Program-made: the position numbers and the translations under genes | DNA from: Clostridiales bacterium | GTDB taxonomy: Bacteria; Bacillota; Clostridia; Oscillospirales; CAG-272 | Assembly: GCA_019415985.1 (NCBI GenBank) | Contig: DXYE01000075.1 | Coordinates: 1-12,526, forward strand | Reading direction: 5' to 3' | Length of the DNA stretch: 12,526 nt | Part shown: piece by piece, positions 5,514 to 12,526 of the stretch | Layout of the letters: the number at the start of each line of letters is the position of its first letter | Numbering within the stretch: the first letter of the stretch is position 1 | The notes under the pieces: generated by a model | What the model saw: the letters and a program-made list of their open reading frames with translations, nothing else | Databases searched by the model: none | Told to the model about the DNA's origin: nothing

Positions 5514-6386
5514 ATGCGCATCTTCAATCTGCCTGAAATTTCTGCAATCTATTACGCGCTTCTGCAATGTGGGTATCCATATTATGCGTTGGACAGAGAC
5601 GCCTCCCTTGTGGAAGCGATTGAGAGATTCCAACTGCCGCCGGATAGCTTTGATACCTCTTTCTTCTCGGAGGCCAGGCAAAACTCTTGTGAGGCCTATA
5701 AATACTGGCCCCGAGCCGCTCTTTTGGAAGACGCCGCATTCCTTATAAACCGGTCCTCAACGCATCAACTGGATTTTGACATTTATCGAGATCTTGTCAT
5801 GGGTGCCAGCAATTTGACCGAATCAGACAGAAATCATTTGTTTTGGAAATGGGTCGCCGCATTTCCCTCCGCTTTAAACTGCGTTTTGAACAGCGAGAAT
5901 TTTAAAACCTATTTCCGTTGGGAAAGCAAATGGATCAAACAGCAGAATTCAGCCTTCAGCAATAATCTAATCCAACTGCAAAAAATTCTTGACAAGTGTA
6001 TCAAATATTATCCAACATCGGTTCAAAAGGTTTCTCTTTTTCTGAATCCAATCAAATGCGCCTGCTCTGCGGATTATCATATAAAGGAAGACTGTCTCTT
6101 CTTCTCTTCCGGCGCCTTCCGAGAGAGCGCTGTACTGCATGAATTTCTGCATGTCCCTGTTCATCGATGTATCCGTGACAATAGAGAACAGATCGTTCGG
6201 CATCTCAAGCAACTTAGAATATATCCGGATATGGACCGCTCGTATGAACTCTCAGGGGATGTTTCTGGAACACTGAACGTCTTTGAGGAATATGCCGTCC
6301 GCAGACTGACTGAGGCGATCCTGCGTGATGAAATGCCGGAAGACCTCAATCTGTTTTTAAGGAAAGCAGCGGAGCAAATGATATGA
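5514..6386 (+). CDS. Unrecognised protein with HEFLH zinc-peptidase motif
   Basis: A 290-residue protein of no family I recognise. The key feature is AVLHEFLHVPVH: His209-Glu210-x-x-His213 is the HExxH zinc-binding signature of gluzincin-type metallopeptidases. A possible third ligand is Glu258 or Glu259 in VFEEYAVRRL, 45-46 residues later, a spacing seen in some HExxH families. The N-terminal 200 residues are aromatic-rich and predicted alpha-helical, with several Trp (WKWVAAFP, WESKW) and nine or so Cys spread through the chain. There is no signal peptide or membrane segment, so action in the cytosol is inferred. The start ATG 5514 follows GAGAGATGG; an ATG at 5506 is in another frame. The gene stands alone, 300 bases after the DUF5107 gene and 182 before recG. 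An inactive fold with a chance HExxH remains possible; the gene itself is convincing by length and composition. Confidence 0.8.
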   Translation: MRIFNLPEISAIYYALLQCGYPYYALDRDASLVEAIERFQLPPDSFDTSFFSEARQNSCEAYKYWPRAALLEDAAFLINRSSTHQLDFDIYRDLVMGASNLTESDRNHLFWKWVAAFPSALNCVLNSENFKTYFRWESKWIKQQNSAFSNNLIQLQKILDKCIKYYPTSVQKVSLFLNPIKCACSADYHIKEDCLFFSSGAFRESAVLHEFLHVPVHRCIRDNREQIVRHLKQLRIYPDMDRSYELSGDVSGTLNVFEEYAVRRLTEAILRDEMPEDLNLFLRKAAEQMI

Positions 6387-6568
6387 ATATGTTGTCCGGT
6401 ACCACTGACGCTTAAAGCTTTCACTCCTCCCACAGTATACATCCATTTTCTAAAGTACTGGCAGAAAGAATATGAACCTCCAAGATATCTTATCGGAATG
6501 TAGAAGCGCACAGTACCTTTTTGCTCTGCCGATCCGACAAATTTACGACGAAAGGGGAATGATCCCGG

Positions 6569-8698
6569 ATGGGCCGCCCCGATGAAACCGCATCTATAAC
6601 GATTCTCAAGGGGATCTCCGAGGCACGTGCTTCAGCGTTTCGCAGTATGGGTATTGAAACGCTGGCAGATCTTATACGTCATTATCCGCGCGATTATGAA
6701 GAACGCGGCCATATTATACCGCTCGCCGAGGCCAGAGAAGATGAAGCTGCAGCTTTTCTTTTAACCGTCGCCACACCGCCGAAGGCCACGACGATTCGAA
6801 AAGGCATGACACTGCTGCGTTTTAAGGCCTTCGACAATAGCAGTGTCTGTACCGTTACTTTCTTTAACCAGCCCTATTACAAGAGCCTTTTTACCGTAGG
6901 CTCCCTGTATCGATTTTACGGAAAACTCGACTTTACCGGCGGACGCTTCGGACTTTCATCTCCTAAATTTGAGGCAGTCCCCGGTAATGACGAAAAGGGA
7001 GCGGATGCTCTGCCCGCTTTCGTGCCGGTCTATCCGCTCTCCGGAAAGCTAACACAGAAGCTGGTTTCCGATTCAATAGACGCCGCCCTGAAAATCGTGT
7101 ATCCGCAGGTATCGGGCGCAGCTGATCCAAATATCCAATCGGATATTCTTCCAACCTTTATTCGCGAAAAGTACGGGTTGGCACCCGAACGCTATGCAAT
7201 GTACAGGATTCACCGGCCGGCAGATGCACAGTCCCTTGTCGCAGCTAGGAAACGGATTATCTTTGAAGAGCTGTTGCTGTTCGCCTTGGGTCTGTCGTTG
7301 CAGAACAGAGACAGGCAGGCTTCTGTGGCCCTGCCCATGCAAAACATTTCTCTTAAACCGTTTCTCGACAGTCTCCCCTACCCCCTTACCTCTGCCCAGA
7401 AACGTGCCGTTACGGATTTTCGGAAAGATATGACGATAGGAACCGCTCCAATGCACCGCATTCTTTCCGGAGATGTCGGCAGCGGTAAGACCGTCTGTGC
7501 GGCTGCGGCCATCTATATTGCACTGCGGAATGGCTATCAGGCTGCTTTCATGGCGCCGACGGAAATACTCGCTCGGCAGCATTACAGCGATCTTCAAAAA
7601 CTCTTTTCACAGTACGGCTTCGAATGCGTCCTGCTCTGCGGCGCGACAAAGCTTTCCGAGAAAAGCGATATCCGAAAACGGCTTGCGGACGGTTCCCTCC
7701 CCCTAGTCATCGGTACGCACGCGCTTTTAGAGAAAAACGTCCGGTTTAACCGGCTCGGACTTGTCGTCACAGACGAACAACATCGGTTTGGCATCAGGCA
7801 GAGAGCGGCTTTGACAAAAAACACGCCGGGCGTACATGTACTTGCTATGTCTGCGACACCGATTCCGCGAACGCTTGCCCTTCTTCTTTTCGGTACGCTG
7901 AATATCAGTATTCTGGACGAGCTTCCTCCGGGTAGACAGAAAGTGGCCACATACTGCGTAGACGAGAGCTATCGCAAGCGTCTTTACGGATTTATTCGGA
8001 AACAGACTGAAGCCGGCAGACAGGTTTACATCGTATGTCCTGCGGTAGAGGAAGCAGAGGAGGAGGAAAACGATCAAAGCCGACGCAAATCTGCCATAGC
8101 CTATGCAAGAGAATTAAAGACGTCCGTTTTTCCTGATCTGGAGATCGCCTGTCTGCACGGTAAAATGAAAAGCACGGAAAAAGAGACTGTGATGAACAGC
8201 TTTGCAGAAGGAAAAACACAAATTTTGGTATCGACAACGGTCATTGAGGTAGGTGTAAATGTTCCGAACGCGACACTTATGATCATTGAGAATGCCGAAT
8301 ATTTCGGCTTGTCTCAACTCCACCAGCTTAGAGGACGCGTGGGGCGCGGATCCTACCAATCCTACTGTATTTTTATATCTGACGCAAAAAGTGAGGAAGC
8401 ACAGGAAAGGCTTAAAATCATGTGCAGTCTGCACGACGGCTTCCAGATTGCGGAAAAGGATCTGGAGCTTCGCGGTCCCGGCGATTTTTTCTCAACAACA
8501 GGTGCGACCGGTATGCGCCAAAGCGGAGAACTCCATTTCCGCCTTGCAGAACCTGGCGATGGACTCTCACATTTGCGGAACGCATTTGCAGCCGCAAGCG
8601 AGATCATCCAGGCTAACCCGCATCTTGAAGGTTCAGAATTTGCCCTGCTCCGTGAAAGGGTCGCACAGATGTCCATGCATACCGCCATGCTTTTCTGA
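6569..8698 (+). CDS. recG: ATP-dependent DNA helicase RecG
   Basis: RecG is a superfamily 2 double-strand DNA translocase that remodels stalled replication forks and Holliday junctions. The 709-residue length is close to E. coli RecG (693). The N-terminal part has the family start TILKGISEARASAFRSMGI and DLIRHYPRDYEER (34-46), followed by the OB-fold wedge domain. Helicase motifs appear in order: YPLTSAQKRA (Q-like motif, 271-280), Walker A GDVGSGKT (301-308), APTEILARQH, DEQH (402-405), SATPIPRT (428-435), STTVIEVGVNVPNA and QLRGRVGRG (586-594), then the C-terminal RecG tail with DLELRGPGDFFSTTGATGMRQSG. Start ATG 6569 has AAAGGGGA (6551-6558) 10 bases upstream. An acidic run EEAEEEEND (494-502) lies after motif IV, within normal variation. 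The common Firmicutes neighbours of recG (Asp23/FakA-type genes) are absent here. Intact and certain. Confidence 0.97.
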   Translation: MGRPDETASITILKGISEARASAFRSMGIETLADLIRHYPRDYEERGHIIPLAEAREDEAAAFLLTVATPPKATTIRKGMTLLRFKAFDNSSVCTVTFFNQPYYKSLFTVGSLYRFYGKLDFTGGRFGLSSPKFEAVPGNDEKGADALPAFVPVYPLSGKLTQKLVSDSIDAALKIVYPQVSGAADPNIQSDILPTFIREKYGLAPERYAMYRIHRPADAQSLVAARKRIIFEELLLFALGLSLQNRDRQASVALPMQNISLKPFLDSLPYPLTSAQKRAVTDFRKDMTIGTAPMHRILSGDVGSGKTVCAAAAIYIALRNGYQAAFMAPTEILARQHYSDLQKLFSQYGFECVLLCGATKLSEKSDIRKRLADGSLPLVIGTHALLEKNVRFNRLGLVVTDEQHRFGIRQRAALTKNTPGVHVLAMSATPIPRTLALLLFGTLNISILDELPPGRQKVATYCVDESYRKRLYGFIRKQTEAGRQVYIVCPAVEEAEEEENDQSRRKSAIAYARELKTSVFPDLEIACLHGKMKSTEKETVMNSFAEGKTQILVSTTVIEVGVNVPNATLMIIENAEYFGLSQLHQLRGRVGRGSYQSYCIFISDAKSEEAQERLKIMCSLHDGFQIAEKDLELRGPGDFFSTTGATGMRQSGELHFRLAEPGDGLSHLRNAFAAASEIIQANPHLEGSEFALLRERVAQMSMHTAMLF

Positions 8699-8795
8699 AA
8701 GTATTCGGGCCCCGCATGTATGACACGCAATACCAGTCCGCGCGAGCATTTCCGTTCGTATCATTTATTTTCTAAGAAACGAGGTTCATGTAACT

Positions 8796-9344
8796 ATGAA
8801 AGCCTATCGCAAACTTTTATCTGTCCTATCCCTTCTTGTCCTGCTTTGTGCAATGCTCTTTTCCACCGCCTGCTCAAACAGCGAGGACGGAGATATTCCA
8901 AGCGGCATGCAAAAAATCGTCAGTGAAGTCAACGACTATAATCTGTATGTACCGAAGGACTGGACTGTAGATACCCTGCAGGGAATGACATCCGTTGCCA
9001 TCGGAGACGCGGCAAAATCCAGCGTTTCCGTCTCGGCAATCGATCTGATCTCTGTAAGCCAGGCGTCTGCCGATGCATATTGGAACGATCTGCGGGAAAG
9101 ATACGAAGAAACCTTTGCCAACTGGACACTGGAGGAAGAGGGGACAGAAACGACGCTTGGCGATATAAAGGCATATAAGTATCGATTTACAGGCGATGTC
9201 AGCGGTGTCACGTACCAATGGATGCAGGTTATCGGAGTGCGAAGCGGCAGATATTATACCTTCACCTATACTTCCACCAAGGATGGATATGAGGAAAATA
9301 TCGAGGATGTTATAGAGGTTTTGGAATATTTTGAATTCCGTTGA
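8796..9344 (+). CDS. Small putative lipoprotein, PsbP/DcrB-like
   Basis: A 182-residue exported protein. It has a lipoprotein signal peptide: KAYRKLL charged start, hydrophobic run LSVLSLLVLLCAMLF, and lipobox FSTAC with Cys26 as the predicted lipidated residue. The mature part begins SNSEDGD and then shows YNLYVPKDWTVD, AYWNDLRERYEETF and a C-terminal YYTFTYTSTKDGYEENIEDVIEVL, a pattern like the PsbP/DcrB-type alpha-beta fold (small domains seen in many Firmicutes lipoproteins); this fold call is inference. Probable location is the outer face of the cell membrane. The SD GAGGTT (8781-8786) sits nine bases before ATG. It lies 97 bases after recG and only 38 bases before the cysteine desulfurase, so it is probably co-transcribed with the latter. 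Substrate or partner unknown. Confidence 0.85.
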   Translation: MKAYRKLLSVLSLLVLLCAMLFSTACSNSEDGDIPSGMQKIVSEVNDYNLYVPKDWTVDTLQGMTSVAIGDAAKSSVSVSAIDLISVSQASADAYWNDLRERYEETFANWTLEEEGTETTLGDIKAYKYRFTGDVSGVTYQWMQVIGVRSGRYYTFTYTSTKDGYEENIEDVIEVLEYFEFR

Positions 9345-9382
9345 AACAAATCCAAGCTTTCCACAGCGAAAGGAATTCTCCT

Positions 9383-10561
9383 ATGAACGAAATCTATTTC
9401 GACAACAGCGCCACAACCAGAATATCTCAAACAGCATTGAAAAAGATGCAGGATACCGCCGAACGGCTGTACGGAAATCCGTCATCCCTGCATGCTGTGG
9501 GAATAGCCGCGGAAGCACTGATGACGGCTTCACGAAAAACCATTCTGAAGGCGTTGAACTGCCGAAACGCCACGCCTGAAAGTCTTATTTTCTGCGCCTC
9601 GGGAACAGAGGCAGACAACCTTGCGCTTCTCGGTGCGGCGCACGCCAAAGCCTTTTTCCGCAGCAAAAAGATCATAACGAGCGACAGTGAACATCCTGCC
9701 GTTTTAAGCCCGACAGCATTTCTGGAAAAGGAGGGATATCGACTGGTGCGCATTCCCACACGTGCCGGAATCCTCGATATGGATCGGCTGGCAGCGGAAA
9801 TGGATAAGGATACCTTTCTTGTAAGCGTTATGCTCGTCAACAACGAAACAGGAGCCGTCAACGATATTGCAGCCATAAGCAAAGTGGTAAAGAAGATCAA
9901 TCCCGGCTGTCTGGTACACTGTGATGCCGTACAGGGCTTTATGAAGATCCCTTTTTCCCCTGAAGCGGCCGGAGTCGATTTTGCCGTTATTTCTTCTCAT
10001 AAAATACATGGTCCTAAGGGAATCGGTGCGTTGTATGTTTCTTCATCCGTTTTAAAAGCAAAGAACCTCTCACCGATTATCCGGGGCGGCGGACAGGAAA
10101 ACGGTTTTCGTTCCGGTACGGAGAATCTGCCCGGAATCGCAGGCTTCGCCGCAGCCTGCGAAGAAGCTTGTCCCGCAATACAAAACAACGCCGCGCATAT
10201 ACAAAAAATTTACGACTATCTCACAAAGAAAATACACGAGGATGAGCGCCTGCACGGCGTTCGCATCAACCAGCCCGCAGGCCGTTATGCTCCGCATATC
10301 CTCAGTCTTACCCTTCCGCACATCAAAAGCGAGGTCATGCTGCACTACCTGTCGCATCGCGGTATTTATGTTTCAAGCGGCTCTGCATGCTCGTCTAGAA
10401 GCGGTCATGTTAGCCGGACATTGCTTGCATTTGGTCTGTCGGAACGCGAAGCTGACGCCACAATTCGTCTCAGTTTCTCCCCGATGAATGGGCTGGAAGA
10501 AGCGGCCTGTTTTGTAGAGGTGCTTGCTTCAGGTATACAAACCCTCGTTCCCATGTTCTGA
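9383..10561 (+). CDS. Cysteine desulfurase (NifS/IscS-like, PLP-dependent)
   Basis: This 392-residue class V aminotransferase-fold enzyme removes sulfur from cysteine to form alanine and an enzyme persulfide used for Fe-S clusters or thiolated tRNA. Seen motifs: EIYFDNSATT (3-12), GNPSSLHAVG (31-40), CASGTEADNLAL (71-82), SEHPAV with His104, VNNETGAV (152-159), HCDAVQGF with Asp181 and Gln184, SSHKIHGPKGIGALYV with PLP Lys207, GGGQENGFRSGTEN (235-248) and SSGSACSSRSGHVS with the persulfide Cys336. The short loop after the Cys resembles clostridial cysteine desulfurases that pair with ThiI, but no thiI gene follows. Start ATG 9383 is chosen for its AAAGGA SD (9369-9374, 8-base spacing) and family start; the frame extends back to 9341 without these. 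Which sulfur acceptor it serves is not shown. Confidence 0.94.
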   Translation: MNEIYFDNSATTRISQTALKKMQDTAERLYGNPSSLHAVGIAAEALMTASRKTILKALNCRNATPESLIFCASGTEADNLALLGAAHAKAFFRSKKIITSDSEHPAVLSPTAFLEKEGYRLVRIPTRAGILDMDRLAAEMDKDTFLVSVMLVNNETGAVNDIAAISKVVKKINPGCLVHCDAVQGFMKIPFSPEAAGVDFAVISSHKIHGPKGIGALYVSSSVLKAKNLSPIIRGGGQENGFRSGTENLPGIAGFAAACEEACPAIQNNAAHIQKIYDYLTKKIHEDERLHGVRINQPAGRYAPHILSLTLPHIKSEVMLHYLSHRGIYVSSGSACSSRSGHVSRTLLAFGLSEREADATIRLSFSPMNGLEEAACFVEVLASGIQTLVPMF

Positions 10562-10579
10562 TATTTTAGAACCATTTTT
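10555..10579 (+). terminator. Weak terminator candidate after the cysteine desulfurase
   Basis: GTTCT (10555-10559) pairs with AGAAC (10568-10572) around an 8-base loop, followed after CA by five T (10575-10579). The 5-bp stem overlaps the stop codon and is weak, so termination would be partial at best. Confidence 0.25.
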
Positions 10580-10651
10580 CAGAAACCAACCGCGTTCTGC
10601 CGTCTTTTTGGGAAACGTATTTTTATACAAACAGAAAGGAATGACTTATCT

Positions 10652-11437
10652 ATGATAAAATTGCTTTTAACCGGCTGTAACGGAAGGATGGGTAAAGCCA
10701 TTGTCCGTGCTTCCGCGGAATCCGGCGTTTACGAGATTGTTGCGGGAGTTGATCTCAGACAGGACACAGAAACATACACGAAAGGAAGCTTTCCCGTATT
10801 TGAAAGACTGACGGACGTAGCTGTTCGTGCGGATGTCATTGTAGATTTTTCCCACCATAATTTAACGGAAGCGCTTCTCTCCTATGCTGAGGAACAGAGA
10901 ATGCCAGCCGTCATAGCGACGACCGGACATACAGATGAGGAAAAAGCAATCATATCCAGGGCATCTCATCATATCCCGGTATTTTATTCCCGGAACATGT
11001 CTCTCGGCATCAACCTTCTCATGGAACTGGCACGCCAGACGGCGAAAATGCTTGGACCGGAGTTTGATATTGAAATTGTTGAAAAGCATCACAATCAAAA
11101 GCTGGATGCACCGAGCGGAACCGCATTGATGTTGGCAGACGCAGTTTCCGATGTAATCTCTTTCAAGCCCGAATACATCTATGAAAGACAAAGCAGACGG
11201 GAAAAGCGCGGCAAACAGGAAATTGGCATCCACTCTGTACGGGCAGGAACAATAGTCGGCGAACACGAAGTGATCTTTGCGGGACACGATGAAATTGTCA
11301 CGCTCTGTCACAGCGCTGCTTCCCGCGAGGTGTTTGCCCGCGGCGCACTTCGCGCGGCCGGTTATATCTCTGACAAGGATCCCGGACTGTTTGACATGCA
11401 GGCGCTCGTCGCTGAACAGATGATCAGTCCCTCCTGA
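10652..11437 (+). CDS. dapB: 4-hydroxy-tetrahydrodipicolinate reductase
   Basis: DapB reduces 4-hydroxy-tetrahydrodipicolinate with NAD(P)H in the diaminopimelate/lysine pathway, feeding peptidoglycan and protein synthesis; it is cytosolic and tetrameric in known cases. The 261-residue length is typical. The Rossmann loop is LLTGCNGRMGKAIV (5-18; family usually GAAGRMG), followed by GVDL, VIVDFSHH, ATTGHTDEE (89-97) and YSRNMSLGINLL (112-123). The catalytic segment EKHHNQKLDAPSGTA (144-158) shows His146/His147 and Lys150. The C-terminal IHSVRAGTIVGEHEVIFAGHDE (193-214) is a family signature. Start ATG has AGAAAGGA (10633-10640) 11 bases upstream. dapA and other lysine genes are not adjacent, 90 bases separate it from the desulfurase gene. 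Certain. Confidence 0.97.
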   Translation: MIKLLLTGCNGRMGKAIVRASAESGVYEIVAGVDLRQDTETYTKGSFPVFERLTDVAVRADVIVDFSHHNLTEALLSYAEEQRMPAVIATTGHTDEEKAIISRASHHIPVFYSRNMSLGINLLMELARQTAKMLGPEFDIEIVEKHHNQKLDAPSGTALMLADAVSDVISFKPEYIYERQSRREKRGKQEIGIHSVRAGTIVGEHEVIFAGHDEIVTLCHSAASREVFARGALRAAGYISDKDPGLFDMQALVAEQMISPS

Positions 11438-11553
11438 GAAAGCGTTTTACGCCGCTTTGGATACAGCCGGTAGAAAGATTGCATGTATAAAGAAACTCCG
11501 ACCTGTTTAGGGGAAATTACAAGGTCTTCCGCTAAGTGCAGAAAGGAAAGGAT
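11438..11553. other. Gap between dapB and the CPBP gene with small hairpin
   Basis: A 116-base gap. AAAGCG (11439-11444) pairs with CGCTTT (11453-11458) around an 8-base loop directly after the dapB stop; no U-run follows, so it is a poor terminator. TATAAA at 11486-11491 resembles a -10 box but has no -35 at a proper distance. Transcription from dapB may continue into the next gene. Confidence 0.35.
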
Positions 11554-12408
11554 ATGAAAAGATTTTGTAAATCCATCGGCATTGCGATATTGTATCTTCT
11601 ATTTTTTGTGGCACTGCAGATGGCCGTGCAGAGCGTGCTGCTTTATATGCTTTTTTTCTCAAAAACACTGCCATATCTTCTGACGGGTGTGAGTATTCCC
11701 TCGTATGCTTCCCTGATAAATCAATCCATTGACACATTTCAAGCTCATTTGTATACCCTTACAGGACTTGTCGATCTGATTGCATTGATCCTTTTTGCTC
11801 TGTTCTTCGTTATTCAAAGGAAGAACTTTTTCACAGAGATTCATATTGCACCTGTACGCCCGTTCGCCCTGCCATGGATTTTGCTCAGCGCCATATCTCT
11901 GAATGTCATTGTATCGTATGCTGTTTTACATCTTCCATTTCCTCAAGAGTGGCAACAAGCCATGGAAAATCAGAGCACGGCCATGGTGCAGGACAACATG
12001 ATTGCCATTCTGATAACGGTTATCATAATCGCTCCGATTTTCGAGGAAATTTTTGTCCGTGGACTAATATATCATTCTCTGCTCCGCGGCATGCATCGGA
12101 TTTTTGCCGTCATTTTCAGTTCCCTGATATTCGGATTGCTGCATGGCAACATGATACAATTTCTATACAGCTTTTTCATTGGAATTCTGTTCTGTCTGCT
12201 CAATGACCGCTGTCAATCGCTTTTAGCTTCGATCATTGCGCACATCATATACAATGCGGCTTCTTTGGCTGTCAGCATAATATTTGCCTTTTTTCCGAAT
12301 TTCACGTTGATTTTTCTGGCAGTCGGGGGCACTGTCTTTCTATTTGCCGTCATCATGCTCATAATATCGACGAGAGGTCCGACTTCCAAGAATGCAGCCG
12401 CAATTTAA
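11554..12408 (+). CDS. CPBP-family intramembrane protease (CAAX/bacteriocin-processing type)
   Basis: A 284-residue polytopic membrane protein of the CPBP/Abi family, putative intramembrane metallo- or glutamate-type proteases; physiological substrates are mostly unknown. Family motifs are in order: EEIFVRG (Glu164, Glu165, Arg169, motif EExxxR), FGLLHG (Phe193, His197) and AHIIYN (His230, Asn234). Hydrophobic segments lie at about 8-36, 70-87, 105-127, 148-163, 184-196, 202-216, 224-247 and 250-272, that is roughly seven to eight spans. Start ATG 11554 is preceded by AAAGGA (11542-11547, 6-base spacing); an upstream in-frame GTG at 11536 would place this SD inside the gene, so I reject it. 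No adjacent bacteriocin or prenylation genes are visible, so an immunity role cannot be claimed. Family sure, role unknown. Confidence 0.9.
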   Translation: MKRFCKSIGIAILYLLFFVALQMAVQSVLLYMLFFSKTLPYLLTGVSIPSYASLINQSIDTFQAHLYTLTGLVDLIALILFALFFVIQRKNFFTEIHIAPVRPFALPWILLSAISLNVIVSYAVLHLPFPQEWQQAMENQSTAMVQDNMIAILITVIIIAPIFEEIFVRGLIYHSLLRGMHRIFAVIFSSLIFGLLHGNMIQFLYSFFIGILFCLLNDRCQSLLASIIAHIIYNAASLAVSIIFAFFPNFTLIFLAVGGTVFLFAVIMLIISTRGPTSKNAAAI

Positions 12409-12432
12409 AGCTGGCAGACATAACCGCTGCTG

Positions 12433-12467
12433 GGAATATCATTTTACAGATCCTGGATTCCTTTTTT
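12433..12467 (+). terminator. Weak intrinsic terminator candidate after the CPBP gene
   Basis: GGAAT (12433-12437) pairs with ATTCC (12457-12461) followed immediately by six T (12462-12467). A G-T pair can extend the stem by one. The stem is short and the loop long (19 bases), but the T-run and position 25 bases after the stop support termination. From 12468 the sequence is AT-rich and may lead into the promoter of a gene outside the window. Confidence 0.35.
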
Positions 12468-12526
12468 GCATAATTGTTTACATTTATTTTCATACAGATG
12501 TTGAATTCAGTGCAATTATGGTATAT

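Noticed and set aside
6161..6511. 116-codon minus-strand open frame covering the HEFLH gene end and the gap before recG
   Set aside because: Mostly antisense to a convincing gene, no SD before its start and no motif seen.
7073..7597. 174-codon minus-strand open frame
   Set aside because: Antisense shadow of recG, crossing its Walker A region.
11536..11553. Upstream in-frame GTG start for the CPBP gene
   Set aside because: The AAAGGA ribosome-binding site lies between this GTG and the ATG at 11554, so the latter is the start.
11554..12408. Bacteriocin immunity or defence role for the CPBP protein
   Set aside because: The family is sometimes linked to immunity, but no bacteriocin, export or defence gene lies nearby in this window.
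1..12526. CRISPR arrays, tRNA or rRNA genes, insertion sequences, phage genes
   Set aside because: No spaced direct repeats, no T-loop-like or rRNA segments, no transposase or phage protein signatures were seen on either strand.

Overview
This window looks like chromosomal DNA from a low-to-mid GC member of the Firmicutes, most likely class Clostridia. That is inferred from AAAGGA-type Shine-Dalgarno sites, a DUF5107/TPR protein, a clostridial-style cysteine desulfurase and a CPBP membrane protease; species or genus cannot be named. All eight recognised genes lie on the + strand. There are no rRNA or tRNA genes, insertion sequences, phage genes or CRISPR arrays that I can see.

Layout. 2-1864: 3' part of htpG (Hsp90 chaperone), whose start lies before the window and which carries an unusually long acidic linker. 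1865-2478: a 614-base gap with several strong hairpins and a coding-like minus-strand frame broken by one stop. 2479-2916: aroQ (type II 3-dehydroquinate dehydratase). 2917-3209: a gap with a 14-bp palindrome, a sigma-A-like promoter and two leader hairpins. 3210-5213: DUF5107 protein with a TPR-like tail. 5214-5513: a gap with nested inverted repeats. 5514-6386: an unrecognised protein with an HEFLH zinc-peptidase motif. 6569-8698: recG helicase. 8796-9344: a small lipoprotein. 9383-10561: a PLP cysteine desulfurase. 10652-11437: dapB (lysine/diaminopimelate synthesis). 11554-12408: a CPBP-family membrane protein. 12409-12526: an AT-rich tail with a weak terminator candidate.

The genes are mostly housekeeping functions from unrelated pathways (protein folding, shikimate pathway, recombination, sulfur transfer, lysine and cell-wall synthesis), so this is not one functional cluster. 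Only the lipoprotein and the cysteine desulfurase (38-base gap) are close enough to suggest a tight transcription unit.

No clearly new multi-gene system is visible. The items most worth checking are: (a) aroQ and the DUF5107 gene, the only two genes without a close ribosome-binding site, both with a good SD followed by a hairpin ending exactly 13 bases before the ATG; (b) the HEFLH protein of unknown family; (c) the structured gap after htpG with its possible minus-strand gene remnant; and (d) the charged linker in this bacterial Hsp90.
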